Shown here one piece after another: positions 33,749 through 42,639 of a stretch of DNA of 64,000 bases. The stretch lies in contig OZ244980.1 of assembly GCA_965223035.1 (NCBI GenBank), positions 2,356,001 to 2,420,000 of the forward strand. The letters are read 5' to 3'. The first letter of the stretch is position 1, and each line of letters begins with the position of its first letter. The notes beneath the pieces were generated by a model. It was given only the letters and a program-made list of their open reading frames with translations, was not told the DNA's origin and made no database searches. Position numbers and translations under genes: made by a program. This stretch comes from CAMDPA01 sp965223035 (GTDB lineage: Bacteria > Pseudomonadota > Alphaproteobacteria > Rhizobiales > Hyphomicrobiaceae).

Positions 33749-34743
33749 GGTCGGCTTTAGGGACGGGATCAAACAACGTGCAGATGTTCCTTCAACTCGA
33801 TTTGCCTGGCCTCCTTGCCGCGCTGTTGGCGACGATGTCGTGCGCGCTGGTCGGCAATTTCCTGGTCTTGCGACGCCAAAGCTTGATGGGTGACGCGATT
33901 TCGCATGCCGTGTTGCCCGGGATTGTCGTGGCGTTCTTGCTGGCCGGAACGCGGTCGACCTGGCCGATCTTCGTCGGCGCGATGATCGCGGCGCTGTGTG
34001 CGGTGGTGTTGATCGATCTGGTCCGGCGCTTCGGTCGGCTTGACACGGGAACGGCCATGGCCGTGGTGTTCTCGGTGATGTTCGCAGCTGGTGTGGTGCT
34101 GATGGAGCAGGCGGCCGCTCAAAATATCGATCTTGATGCGGAGTGTGTGCTGTTCGGCCAACTGGAAGACATCATTTGGCTGGCTCCATCCGGTTTGGCC
34201 TCGCTGTTGGAGGCGAGGGTTTGGGCCGATCTGCCGCGTGAGGTGGTGACGCTCGCGATCGCCTTCTTGGTTACCGCAGCGGTCATTGGCTTGTTCTGGA
34301 AAGAATTGAAGATCTCCTCGTTCGATCCAGGCCTCGCCACGGCGTTGGGGTTTTCCGCCAACCTGATCAATTTCGGGTTGATGATCGTGGTCGGCGTCGT
34401 TGCCGTGGCTGCCTTCGAGGCGGTCGGCTCGATTCTGGTCATCGCCATGTTTATTTGTCCGGCCGCGGCGGCCAGGCTTTATACCGACCGCTTGATCACG
34501 CAGGTGGGGCTCAGCTTGTTGTTTGCGGCCATCGCGGCGGTCGGCGGGTACGTTGTTGCGGCTTTCGGTCCGTTTTGGATCGGGTTGGAGCATTCGGTTG
34601 CGATCAGCGGGATGATCGCCGTGGTCAGCGGCGTCATCCTTGGTGCTGCGGTGATGTTTAGCCCGGCCTACGGCGTCTTGTGCCGGCGGCGGCCGCCGAT
34701 CTCCAATGCGCCCTCTGAGGTGGAACTGCCACGGGCGGCGTGA
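33745..34743 (+). CDS. Manganese/iron ABC transporter second permease
   Basis: This 332-aa ABC-3 family permease has about eight to nine TM helices. Family landmarks are 'LVLRRQSLMGDAISHAVLPG', 'LDAECVLFGQLEDIIWLAP' and 'AFEAVGSILVIAMFICPAAA'. It pairs with the fusion permease to form the channel, as in SitCD or YtgCD. The GTG start at 33745 overlaps the previous stop (GTGA); ATG 33784 is a shorter option that begins just before the first TM helix. It is the last gene of the operon, and a family 1 hairpin lies 50 bases past the stop. Confidence 0.92.
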   Translation: MRSALGTGSNNVQMFLQLDLPGLLAALLATMSCALVGNFLVLRRQSLMGDAISHAVLPGIVVAFLLAGTRSTWPIFVGAMIAALCAVVLIDLVRRFGRLDTGTAMAVVFSVMFAAGVVLMEQAAAQNIDLDAECVLFGQLEDIIWLAPSGLASLLEARVWADLPREVVTLAIAFLVTAAVIGLFWKELKISSFDPGLATALGFSANLINFGLMIVVGVVAVAAFEAVGSILVIAMFICPAAAARLYTDRLITQVGLSLLFAAIAAVGGYVVAAFGPFWIGLEHSVAISGMIAVVSGVILGAAVMFSPAYGVLCRRRPPISNAPSEVELPRAA

Positions 34744-34792
34744 CGGGCAATTGACGGTTGGGTGCACCGCTGCCCAGATCATATCCGCCTCG

Positions 34793-34848
34793 ACCATCGT
34801 GCCTTAAATCGGAACCGCAAAGCCGGTTCCGATTTAAGGCACGATGGT
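34793..34848. repeat. Perfect 25-bp inverted repeat, family 1 hairpin only (copy E)
   Basis: The arms 34793-34817 and 34824-34848 are perfectly complementary over 25 bases around a 6-base loop (CAAAGC). The arm core CCTTAAATCGGAACCG is that of family 1 hairpin 1, but there are no CTAG ends and no hairpin 2. It lies between convergent genes (permease and universal stress gene), so it could act as a two-way transcription stop, though no T-tract follows. Confidence 0.95.
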
Positions 34849-34862
34849 CTCGATTGCGTTCC

Positions 34863-34940
34863 ACAGTGAACTGGAACCTTCCCGCTCCTCCACCCGTCAC
34901 CCTATAGCACGAACTTGTGGGTGGCCGGGGGAGCGAGATG
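34863..34940. repeat. GC-rich palindromic repeat, family 2, both arms present
   Basis: The left arm ACTGGAACCTTCCCGCTCCT CCACCCGTCACCC and right arm GGGTGGCCGGGGGAGCGAGA TGG can fold around TATAGCACGAACTTGT. It directly follows the family 1 hairpin and precedes the universal stress gene's 3' end. Confidence 0.7.
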
Positions 34941-35001
34941 GATCGAGCGAATGCTCATTGGTTTGGGCGGATCTGACGGCGCCGACGCTTGCGATCGCCG
35001 C

Positions 35002-35862
35002 TCAATGCGACATCAGCACGGGAACCGTCATTTGCCGCAGGATGTTGCGCGAGGCACCGCCCATCACGAATTCGCGGAAGCGGGAATGCCCATAACAGCC
35101 CATGACCAGCATATCGGCCCCATAATCGGCGAGCCGTGACAACAGGACATTGCCGATATCAATTCCGCCCATCGTGGTGTGAGCGGCCTCACATTGCACG
35201 CCGTGGCGGGCCAGGGTGGCGGCGATTTCGGCGGCCGGCACGGTATCGGCCGCCGCGGCTTCGCCGGACTGATCGACCCAGAGCACGCGAACAATGTCGG
35301 CATCGCGCAATAACGGCAAAGCGTCGAATGTCGCGCGCGCCGCTTCCCGGGTGCCGTTCCAGGCGACCACGACGCTCTTGCCGACGTGGGGGAACCGACC
35401 CCAATGGGGAACGATCAGCGCCGGCCGACCGCTTTCAAGCGCGAGTCGCTCGGGAAAGTCGAGCACCACGTGATAGTCCCAACGTTGATCGGTCTGACTG
35501 GCGATCACCAGATCCACGGTCCGGGCGTGTTCCATCACAGCGCTCGCGCAATCGGCATAGCTGACGTCGGGATCGAGCATCCGCCATTCCGCGACGATCG
35601 GCCGTCCCTTGGCCGCCTGCTCGAAGGTGTTCCGGATCCTTTCCGCCTCCTCGCGAAAATATTGCCGCGATCGACCGGCTAGGCCGGGGTCGATGGATAT
35701 GCCGGGGTGGAAGGCCCCGGCCGAGCCGATACTGGCCGGTGGCACAACGAACAGACCGATGAGATGGGCCTCGTTGCGGCTGGCGACGTCGATCGCCACG
35801 TCGAGCAGTGCGCCTGCCCGTTTCTCTTCGTTGACATGGACCAGGATGGTCTTAATCGCCAT
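35002..35862 (-). CDS. Universal stress protein, tandem UspA domains
   Basis: This 286-aa protein consists of two UspA domains. The first is 'MAIKTILVHVNEEKRAGALL' through 'LALESGRPALIVPHWG'; the second starts at 'KSVVVAWNGTREAARATFDA'. The C-terminal ATP-binding signature 'VMGCYGHSRFREFVMGGASR' fits the G-2x-G-9x-G-S/T pattern of ATP-binding members. Such proteins help cells survive stress and starvation; the exact role is unknown. The start at 35862 has GAGGAG upstream. It is transcribed toward the metal transporter operon. Confidence 0.93.
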   Translation of the reverse strand: MAIKTILVHVNEEKRAGALLDVAIDVASRNEAHLIGLFVVPPASIGSAGAFHPGISIDPGLAGRSRQYFREEAERIRNTFEQAAKGRPIVAEWRMLDPDVSYADCASAVMEHARTVDLVIASQTDQRWDYHVVLDFPERLALESGRPALIVPHWGRFPHVGKSVVVAWNGTREAARATFDALPLLRDADIVRVLWVDQSGEAAAADTVPAAEIAATLARHGVQCEAAHTTMGGIDIGNVLLSRLADYGADMLVMGCYGHSRFREFVMGGASRNILRQMTVPVLMSH

Positions 35863-36008
35863 GACGACACTCCTCATGATTGCTGCCGCGAAATGGGCGA
35901 GCCGCGATGGCTACCGACCTCGCCTGCTCGTTCTATGGTGGCAGCATATTCTGGCAGCTCCTGCCGAATTTGACAGCTGTCAATCGGGCCGAAGCCCATC
36001 ACCGCTGC

Positions 36009-36983
36009 TCATGCGGCAAATTCGGCGACCACCGGTGCGTGGTAAGACGAGACCGAGTGCTGGATCCGGCCATAGCAGACCACTTCATCGCCCAGCGCCT
36101 CGTTCTGACACTCCACCGCGATCAGGCGGCCGGTCAACGCGCGGCTGGCAAGGATATGATCGAGCATTTGCGGGCGGCCGTGGTGAAGCACGCTGAACCG
36201 ACGGTCGCGCGCGATCGAACGATCGAGGACGACCAACGAGCGGCCGGCCAAATGTCCATTGCCGGTATCCTCCTCCGAGCCGACCAGGATCTTCAGCGGT
36301 GTTTCATGATCGGCGGCGTTGAAATCGCCACAAACGGCGATTTGGCACTGGTTCTCGGCGTCCAGCAAATCGTCGACGGCCAGCCGGAGTTCCAAGGCCT
36401 GTCCGGTTCGTTTCAGACCCGACAGAAAATAGCCCTCCGCCCAGCCGCGCACGCTGTTCCAGACGAACGGCGCCTGCTTCTGGCCGGCAATGTTCGCCGC
36501 CAGCGGTGCCCGCAAATGGACGTTGAAGACAAAGATCGGTTGTTGCTGTTCCGGGACGATCTCCGCCATCAAGATCGGGCGGTCGAACAGCACCGGCTCC
36601 GGTGCGGCTGAGCGTGGCACAGACGTCAGCGTCTGATAAAGAAGCGGCGGCAGGCGACCATGGCGAATGTCGGTGTGGGCGCGAATGGGATAGCGGGACA
36701 GGATCACCAAGTTGTGCACGTCGGCCAGTCCATGGCCCAGTGGACCTTGGCTGGCGCAGCGATGGTAGTGCTGATAGCGGGTGGTTTGCAGGAGGTCGTC
36801 CAAGGCACCGAGCGATCGCTGCGGCTCCCCGGGGCGGCGCTGGCCATTGATCTCCTGAAGGCAGACGATATCGGCACGCAGGCGTTCGAGTTGCGGTCGC
36901 AGAATCGCCGACCGCTCCTCCAGCTCAACGCCGTCTTTGTTGGTGGCGCCCAGGTTCTCCAGATTGAAGGTGGCGATGCGCAT
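36009..36983 (-). CDS. Endonuclease/exonuclease/phosphatase (EEP) superfamily protein
   Basis: This 324-aa DNase I-fold protein starts 'MRIATFNLENLGATNKDGVE' with the metal-binding Asn. It has the Glu in 'ADIVCLQEINGQ', 'IFVFNVHLRAPLAANIAG' with a catalytic His, 'IAVCGDFNAADHETPLKIL' with Asp and Asn, and a terminal 'SVSSYHAPVVAEF' with the catalytic His. The fold covers nucleases, phosphodiesterases and phosphatases, so the substrate is open. No signal peptide is seen with the chosen start. It is divergent from the MgtC/DUF4010 gene. Confidence 0.9.
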   Translation of the reverse strand: MRIATFNLENLGATNKDGVELEERSAILRPQLERLRADIVCLQEINGQRRPGEPQRSLGALDDLLQTTRYQHYHRCASQGPLGHGLADVHNLVILSRYPIRAHTDIRHGRLPPLLYQTLTSVPRSAAPEPVLFDRPILMAEIVPEQQQPIFVFNVHLRAPLAANIAGQKQAPFVWNSVRGWAEGYFLSGLKRTGQALELRLAVDDLLDAENQCQIAVCGDFNAADHETPLKILVGSEEDTGNGHLAGRSLVVLDRSIARDRRFSVLHHGRPQMLDHILASRALTGRLIAVECQNEALGDEVVCYGRIQHSVSSYHAPVVAEFAA

Positions 36984-37195
36984 GGGGCGGCTCGTGGTCC
37001 TGTCGCTGGTCGTCGGTGGCAACCTATTGGCTCGGCGCCGGGCAGCCGAACGCTGAATTCTGGCTCAGTGGCATCGAAGGTAGGCATCGCTGTCACCACC
37101 GCCTTGATTCATGGCAACACCAGACCGGCTGATATAAGTATGGTCAAGGCCCTGATCTTTCCCGAGAATTTGGGCCGGTTGGGCGAACAAAAGGT

Positions 37196-38476
37196 ATGCA
37201 CGGCATCGAGTTGATGGAGCGTTTGTCGGTCGCTTTGGCCATTGGTCTCGTCATTGGCCTAGAACGCGGCTGGCAGCAACGCACCGATGCCGACGGCGAT
37301 CGGACCGCCGGCGTGCGCACGCACGCGTTGGCCGCCCTGTTGGGCGGGGTGTGGGGCGCGACCACGCACCTCGTCGGACCCGGCGCCGGCGGTGTCGGAC
37401 TGGGCTTGGCATTCATGGCCTTTTCCGCCGTGATCGCGGTCTATCGCTATCGCGAGACCAATCGCAGTGAGAGCTTCGGTGCGACCACAGTTGTCGCGGC
37501 CATGCTGGCTTTCGCGCTTGGGGCATTCGCGGTGTTGGGCGATATGCGCGTGGCAGCGGCGACCGGTGTTGCGACCGCCGGCGTGCTGGCCTTGAAGGGG
37601 ATTGTGCACGGCATCGTCGCAAGGTTGACCTGGCCCGAGCTTCGGTCATCCCTCGTTTTGTTGGCGATGACCTTCATTTTGTTGCCGTTTCTACCGAACC
37701 GGACAGTTGACCCGTTTGCCGCCATCAACCCCTATGAAATCTGGCTGTTGACGATCTTGATCGCGGCCATCTCGTTCGTCGGCTATGTCGCCGTCAAGGT
37801 GGCTGGGCAGCGGCAGGGCATCTTAATGACCGGCCTCGCTGGCGGGCTGGTCTCCTCCACAGCGGTGACCGTGACGTTGGCCAAGCTGGCCAGCCTGCAT
37901 CGCGAGCAGCAGCGTCTGCTGATGGCCGGCGCGCTGATCGCTAGCGCTACGATGTTCGCCCGGGTCCTGGTGGTGGTTGCCGCCGTCAACGTGCAGTTGT
38001 TGCCCTACGTGGTTTTGCCGTTGGGTCTGGCGGGTCTCACCTTGTTCGCGATCGGCCTGTTCGAATTCAGGCGCGAGCCGGCGTCGGCCAAGGCCGAGCA
38101 GCTGCAGATCGAAAACCCGTTCGACCTCGTGACCGTCCTCAAGTTCGGCGCCCTTTTGACGATCGTGATGCTGTTGGCGAAGGTTCTCACCACCACCATC
38201 GGCCCGCTGGGGGCCTATGCGCTGGCCGCAGTATCAGGTATTGCCGATGTCGATGCCATCGCGCTGACGATGGCCCGACATGGGGCCGATCAATTGGGAC
38301 CGCAAGCGGCGGCGTTGTCGATAATCCTTGCGGCCGCGGTGAACACGGTGTCGAAGGCGGCGCTGGCATGGTTCTCCGGAGGGGCGAAAGCTGGACGTCG
38401 CATGGCGCTCGCTGCAGGCGCGGCGCTCGCGGCCGGGATTTGCGGTCTTCTGCTCTGGTTTGTGTATTGGGGCTAG
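37196..38476 (+). CDS. MgtC/SapB-family membrane protein with DUF4010 domain
   Basis: This 426-aa integral membrane protein has an N-terminal MgtC-like segment ('LSVALAIGLVIGLERGWQQR', 'AGVRTHALAALLGGVWG') and a DUF4010 C-terminal region ('LVLLAMTFILLPFLPNRTVD', 'ISFVGYVAVKVAGQRQGI', 'GLAGGLVSSTAVTVTLAKLA' and 'AVSGIADVDAIALTMARHGA'). About twelve TM helices are visible. The function is not established; MgtC proteins have been linked to magnesium homeostasis and survival inside host cells. The gene is monocistronic as far as can be seen. Confidence 0.88.
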   Translation: MHGIELMERLSVALAIGLVIGLERGWQQRTDADGDRTAGVRTHALAALLGGVWGATTHLVGPGAGGVGLGLAFMAFSAVIAVYRYRETNRSESFGATTVVAAMLAFALGAFAVLGDMRVAAATGVATAGVLALKGIVHGIVARLTWPELRSSLVLLAMTFILLPFLPNRTVDPFAAINPYEIWLLTILIAAISFVGYVAVKVAGQRQGILMTGLAGGLVSSTAVTVTLAKLASLHREQQRLLMAGALIASATMFARVLVVVAAVNVQLLPYVVLPLGLAGLTLFAIGLFEFRREPASAKAEQLQIENPFDLVTVLKFGALLTIVMLLAKVLTTTIGPLGAYALAAVSGIADVDAIALTMARHGADQLGPQAAALSIILAAAVNTVSKAALAWFSGGAKAGRRMALAAGAALAAGICGLLLWFVYWG

Positions 38477-38669
38477 ACCAGGCTGGGTCGAGATGGACGC
38501 ATCACGTCTCATCGCGAGCATGACTGAGGCCTGTAGGATGGATTGATGGCGCCTTGCGTGACGTTGACAAGGACTCGACTAAGGCCGATCGCGTCCTAGC
38601 TCTCAAGACCAGCGCGATGTCGAGAGAGCTGCGCTCGATGATCAGGGTGCCGTATGGCAGAGTTTGGTG

Positions 38670-39209
38670 ATGGCCGAGCGATCCACCAGCGTGATCGAGG
38701 TGCGTATCCGCGAGTTGTCACAACTGTTCAACTCGCTTGATCCCTCGCCGTTCCGCGAGCGCGATATCGAGCCTGCCGCGGAAGATCATATCGTCGGATG
38801 GGCGCGTGAGCTGCCGACCGACACGCGTTTGGAAATCCACATTCATCTACCGAGGGAAGAAGCGGTCAAAGCACGACAGCTCGGCCTGGCCGAAGCTCTG
38901 CAGAATTATTTCAGTGAGCGCGCCGCCAAGACCAGCAGCGATTTGCGGGAATTGTTCCGCAATGGCTGGCGATTTTTGATCATCGGGCTGACGGTGCTGC
39001 TGTTGTGCTTGATGGGGAGCCAGCTGATACGGGCAAACTTGGGGACCGGTGCGTTCGCACGGACGCTGGCTGAAAGCCTCATTATTTTGGGTTGGGTCGC
39101 CAACTGGCGGCCGATCGAAACGTTTTTGTACGACTGGTTACCGATTAGGCGACGACGGGAACTTTATCGTCGGCTGGCATGCGCGCCCGTTCACATGACC
39201 GTCGATTGA
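38670..39209 (+). CDS. Conserved hypothetical membrane protein
   Basis: This 179-aa protein of unknown function starts with a soluble segment ('IEVRIRELSQLFNSLDPSPF', 'ELPTDTRLEIHIHLP') and has an amphipathic helix before two TM helices at about residues 98-120 and 126-146 ('FLIIGLTVLLLCLMGS' and 'LAESLIILGWVANWRP'). A basic tail ('IRRRRELYRRLA') suggests the C-terminus is cytoplasmic. The N-terminal 'LFNSLDPSPFRERD' phrase feels like a conserved family signature, but I cannot name the family. It precedes the CarS-like gene, 113 bases apart. Confidence 0.75.
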   Translation: MAERSTSVIEVRIRELSQLFNSLDPSPFRERDIEPAAEDHIVGWARELPTDTRLEIHIHLPREEAVKARQLGLAEALQNYFSERAAKTSSDLRELFRNGWRFLIIGLTVLLLCLMGSQLIRANLGTGAFARTLAESLIILGWVANWRPIETFLYDWLPIRRRRELYRRLACAPVHMTVD

Positions 39210-39322
39210 GCCGGCCGGTTGGCCAACTCTGAGGGAACAGTTGGAGAACCAGGTGGCGCAGAGGTTCTCGTCATGTTTCAATGTCAATTGACCACAAATT
39301 GCCAATTCGGTGAGCCCGCGAT

Positions 39323-39814
39323 GTGATTAGGCTTGAGGTTTGCTTTCAACTGTTGGTTCTACTGACGCTGGCGAATGGTGTCCCCGTCATTCTCAGGCGG
39401 GTCCTTGGCGACCGCTTCTCCTGGCCGCTTGATGGCGGGCTCGTGCTGCATGATGGCGCGCCATTGTTCGGCCGATCAAAAACCATCCGTGGTGTCGTTG
39501 GGGCGGTGCTGGTCACCGCCGTGGGCGCGGTGGCGATGGGCTTGGCCTGGTGGATCGGTGCGCTGTTCGGATTGGCCGCGATGGCCGGTGATCTGGCATC
39601 GAGTTTCACCAAGCGGCGTTTGAAGCTGCCCGCCAGCAGTCAGGCCATGTGGCTCGATCAGATACCGGAGGCGCTGTTGCCGCTGTTGGTATGCTTGGTG
39701 CCGATGGGCTTGACTTGGCTTGAGGTGATGGTGGTGGTGGGCCTGTTCTCGCTGGGTGAAATGATCGTGTCACCGATCCTGTGGCGGCTGCGCATTCGCG
39801 AGAAACCATACTGA
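39323..39814 (+). CDS. CDP-archaeol synthase-like (CarS, PF01864) membrane protein
   Basis: This 163-aa membrane protein has the layout of the CarS family: 'LLVLLTLANGVPVILRRVLG', the nucleotide-lipid motif region 'PLFGRSKTIRGVVGAVLV', 'GDLASSFTKRRLKLPASSQA' and 'MWLDQIPEALLPLL'. Archaeal CarS makes CDP-archaeol from CTP and digeranylgeranylglyceryl phosphate; bacterial relatives are common but poorly characterised and more likely act on another polyprenyl or glycerolipid phosphate. The start is GTG. The gene is convergent with rimO across repeat copy F. Confidence 0.8.
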   Translation: MIRLEVCFQLLVLLTLANGVPVILRRVLGDRFSWPLDGGLVLHDGAPLFGRSKTIRGVVGAVLVTAVGAVAMGLAWWIGALFGLAAMAGDLASSFTKRRLKLPASSQAMWLDQIPEALLPLLVCLVPMGLTWLEVMVVVGLFSLGEMIVSPILWRLRIREKPY

Positions 39815-39850
39815 TTTGCAGCAGGCACGCGGACATCCAAGCCGCGATGC

Positions 39851-40004
39851 CTAGATCATCGCGCCTTAAATCGGAACCGCAACGCCGATTCCAATTGCGC
39901 CGGTTCCGATGTAAGGCGCAAAGATGATCGCTCTTAAAGTGGTGAGCAACTTTCTGCCTTTAATCGGGATCGTTCCGATTCCGATTAAAGGCAGGTTGCT
40001 CTAG
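39851..40004 (+). repeat. CTAG-bounded palindromic repeat, family 1, copy F (154 bp)
   Basis: This full two-hairpin copy has CTAG at each end and nearly matches copies C and D. Hairpin 1 has a G in place of T in its right arm (CCGATGTAAGG), so pairing is slightly broken. The linker reads GATGATCGCTCTTAAAGTGG. It lies between the convergent CarS-like and rimO genes. Confidence 0.95.
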
Positions 40005-40028
40005 GACCATGGCTGCTTCGCGGCCAGT

Positions 40029-41453
40029 TCAGACAATCGGCTCGGCCCACACATCGTAGTCATCCGCATGTACAATTCGTGCCCGGATCAGGTCGCCGGG
40101 TGCCAATGCGCTGGCGCCGTTGAGGAACACCGCGCCGTCGATGTCCGGTGCATCCCACGCCGAGCGGCCGATCGCGCCTTCCTCATCGACCTCATCGATC
40201 AGCACGTCGACGGATTGGCCCATGCGGCTGGCCAGCACGCCGCTTGAGATGGTGCGTTGGGTCGCCATCAAAAGATGCCAGCGTTCTTGTTTCACCGCTT
40301 CGGGAACGGCTCCGGGCAACCGATTGGCCGCGGCTCCGTCAACCGGCTCGTATGTGAAGCAGCCCACCCGGGTCAATCGTGCCGCCTGTAGCCAGTCCAA
40401 CAGCTGTTGGAAGTCTTCATCGGTCTCGCCGGGAAAGCCGACGATGAACGTGGAGCGGATGGCCAGCTCCGGGCAGATCTGTCGCCAACTCTGGATCCGC
40501 TCAAGCGCGCGTTCTTGCGCGGCCGGCCGTCGCATCGCCTTGAGCACATCGGGTGCGGCGTGCTGAAATGGGATGTCGAGATAGGGCAGGATCTTGCCGC
40601 CGGCCATCAACGGTAGAACCTGATCGACGTGGGGGTAAGGGTAAACGTAATGCAGCCGCACCCACGCGCCCAACGAGCCTAAGGCCTCGGCCAGCTCACG
40701 AAAGCGCGCTTTGAGCGGTGCGCCGCGCCAATCGCTCTCGGCATATTTCAGATCAAGGCCGTAGGCGCTGGTGTCCTGGCTGATGACCAATAGCTCCTTG
40801 ACCCCGGCCGCCACCAACCGCTCGGCCTCAAGCATAACGTGGCTGGCAGGCCGGCTGCTAAGCCGACCGCGCAGCTGCGGGATGATGCAGAAGCTGCAGG
40901 CGTTATTGCAGCCTTCGGAGATCTTCAAATAGGCGTAATGGCGCGGGGTTAGTCGTAGCCCTTGCGGGGGAACCAGATCGAAGAACGGATCGTGCAAGGG
41001 TGGTAGCGCGTCGTGGACGGCCTCCACCACGCTTTCGTATTGGTGCGGACCGGTGACCGCGAGGACGCCGGGGTGGGCTGCAATGATGCGGTCACGCTCC
41101 TGGCCGAGGCAACCGGTGACGATGACGCGACCATTCTCGTCGAGCGCTTCGCCGATCGCTTCGAGGCTTTCATGCTTGGCCGAGTTGAGGAAGCCGCAGG
41201 TGTTGACCACGACCACGTCGGCCGTCTTGTACTGCTTGGCGATTTCATAGCCTTCGGCGCGAAGGCGCGTGATGATGCGCTCCGAGTCAACCAGCGCCTT
41301 GGGGCAGCCCAGCGACACAAAGCCGACCTTTGGCGGACGCGCTTTGGCGATCTTCGGCCGGTGCGGGCCGGGGCGGGCCTGGCGCGCCGCCGGCGCAGAC
41401 CGTCGGGTCCGGCGCGTGCTTGACGGCCTGGATCGCTTGCTTCGTTCAGACAT
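40029..41453 (-). CDS. rimO: Ribosomal protein S12 methylthiotransferase RimO
   Basis: RimO adds a methylthio group to Asp88 of ribosomal protein S12 using two [4Fe-4S] clusters and SAM. The 474-aa product has the UPF0004 N-terminal domain ('VGFVSLGCPKALVDSERIIT', cysteines at 'VVNTCGF' and 'VTGCLGQE'), the radical-SAM motif 'SEGCNNACSFCIIPQLRGRL' and the C-terminal TRAM domain ('VDVLIDEVDEEGAIGRSAWD'). 'GCPKALVDSE' is the RimO rather than the MiaB version. A ~30-residue Arg/Ser/Ala-rich tail precedes the conserved start, so an internal start is possible. Confidence 0.96.
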   Translation of the reverse strand: MSERSKRSRPSSTRRTRRSAPAARQARPGPHRPKIAKARPPKVGFVSLGCPKALVDSERIITRLRAEGYEIAKQYKTADVVVVNTCGFLNSAKHESLEAIGEALDENGRVIVTGCLGQERDRIIAAHPGVLAVTGPHQYESVVEAVHDALPPLHDPFFDLVPPQGLRLTPRHYAYLKISEGCNNACSFCIIPQLRGRLSSRPASHVMLEAERLVAAGVKELLVISQDTSAYGLDLKYAESDWRGAPLKARFRELAEALGSLGAWVRLHYVYPYPHVDQVLPLMAGGKILPYLDIPFQHAAPDVLKAMRRPAAQERALERIQSWRQICPELAIRSTFIVGFPGETDEDFQQLLDWLQAARLTRVGCFTYEPVDGAAANRLPGAVPEAVKQERWHLLMATQRTISSGVLASRMGQSVDVLIDEVDEEGAIGRSAWDAPDIDGAVFLNGASALAPGDLIRARIVHADDYDVWAEPIV

Positions 41454-41511
41454 GGCCGGCTTTTAGCGGGTGCGGCAATCGACGGCAACAGCCGCTCGCG
41501 GCGATCGTCGA

Positions 41512-42411
41512 TCACCGCGCCATGACATCGCGGGCAACCGCAAAGGTTTGGGCATAGCCAGCAACGCTATCGCTGATCGGATCTCCATAGCCGCCGCCGA
41601 TGGCGATCGAGATCGGAACCCGTTGACGGCGAGCGAGCTGGAACACCAGCCGATCGCGGGCGGCGAGCCCATCGAGGCTGAGCGCCAGGCGGCCGAGCGT
41701 GTCGCTGGCAAGCGGATCGGCGCCTGACAAATACAAAATCAGATCGGGGCGAAACGCTGCGATCTGATCCAGCGCGGCGGGCAGGACGGCCAGATAACCA
41801 TCATCGTCGGTGCCGTCGGGTAGCCCGATATCGATGTCAGAGGTCATCTTTTGGAATGGGAAGTTGCGCTCACCGTGAACACTCAACACCATGACGTCGG
41901 GATGGGTGGTGAGGATGGCTGCGTTGCCATCGCCCTGGTGGACGTCAAGATCGATGATCGCGATGCGTTGCACCGCGCCTTCCGCGAGCAGGGTCAGGGC
42001 GGTCACCGCGAGGTCATTGAACACGCAGAAGCCGGAGCCGAAATCCGCATGCGCATGGTGGGTGCCACCGGCCAGTTGCCCAGACAGCCCCTCTTCGAGG
42101 GCTAATCGCGCAGCGGCCAGCGCACCGCCGACAACGCTCAAGGCGCGCACAGCTAAGATCTCGCTCCACGGCAAGCCGATGCGCCGCTGTTCGGTTGGCC
42201 GCAGACCGCCCTCCAAGACGGCCGTGACATAAGCGTCGGTGTGCGCACGACGAATGTCGGCCAACGTCGCGATGGGTGCGGGGGCCAGTGCGACGTCGCG
42301 AAATCTCGCATCGTGCTGCAGGCGCTCGCGCAACAAACGGTGTTTGCCGCGCCGAAACCGATGGTCGTCCGGCAGGGGCAGGTCGGGCGTATCGGGGTAG
42401 AACAGTTTCAT
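41512..42411 (-). CDS. Histone-deacetylase-family (acetoin utilisation/acetylpolyamine amidohydrolase-like) protein
   Basis: This 299-aa zinc hydrolase of the HDAC fold has 'GGTHHAHADFGSGFCVFNDL' with the tandem catalytic histidines, and 'IIDLDVHQGDGNAAI' with metal-binding Asp and His. 'YLSGADPLASDTLGRLALSL' holds the third metal Asp, and 'AIGGGYGDPI' follows. Bacterial members deacetylate small acetylated amines or proteins; the target is unknown. It is 58 bases upstream of the rimO start on the same strand, so co-transcription is possible, and is divergent from the first EamA transporter. Confidence 0.9.
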   Translation of the reverse strand: MKLFYPDTPDLPLPDDHRFRRGKHRLLRERLQHDARFRDVALAPAPIATLADIRRAHTDAYVTAVLEGGLRPTEQRRIGLPWSEILAVRALSVVGGALAAARLALEEGLSGQLAGGTHHAHADFGSGFCVFNDLAVTALTLLAEGAVQRIAIIDLDVHQGDGNAAILTTHPDVMVLSVHGERNFPFQKMTSDIDIGLPDGTDDDGYLAVLPAALDQIAAFRPDLILYLSGADPLASDTLGRLALSLDGLAARDRLVFQLARRQRVPISIAIGGGYGDPISDSVAGYAQTFAVARDVMAR

Positions 42412-42639
42412 AGGCAGGTGCTTTTACTCCGAGACCGGGTGGTCGACCATGTCCGCTGTGTTACGCGCAAACGCGGCGCTTGGATGGTCCGTGCCAGATG
42501 GCTTGATGCAACCCGGTCGGTGGCTATTGGCCTGCGGGTTGGCACAGGCCAAGCCGCACTATAGACACGGGTGGATCTTTACAATCAAGCAAAGCGGGCC
42601 GGCATCTGGGCGCGGCTTGTCGGCGGCAAGGGGAGGGGC

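Noticed and set aside
33769..34797. Reverse-strand ORF of 342 codons opposite the second metal permease
   Set aside because: It is a shadow of a hydrophobic membrane protein; the charged, low-complexity composition is the expected complement.
34793..34848. Classical Rho-independent terminator at the end of the metal-transport operon
   Set aside because: The 25-bp stem is strong and lies between convergent genes, but neither side has a T-tract, and the same core occurs at co-directional and divergent sites. It is better treated as a repeat that might also affect transcript ends.
39323..39814. Archaeal origin of the CarS-like gene
   Set aside because: The family is also common in bacteria and the base composition matches neighbouring genes, so recent transfer from archaea is not supported.
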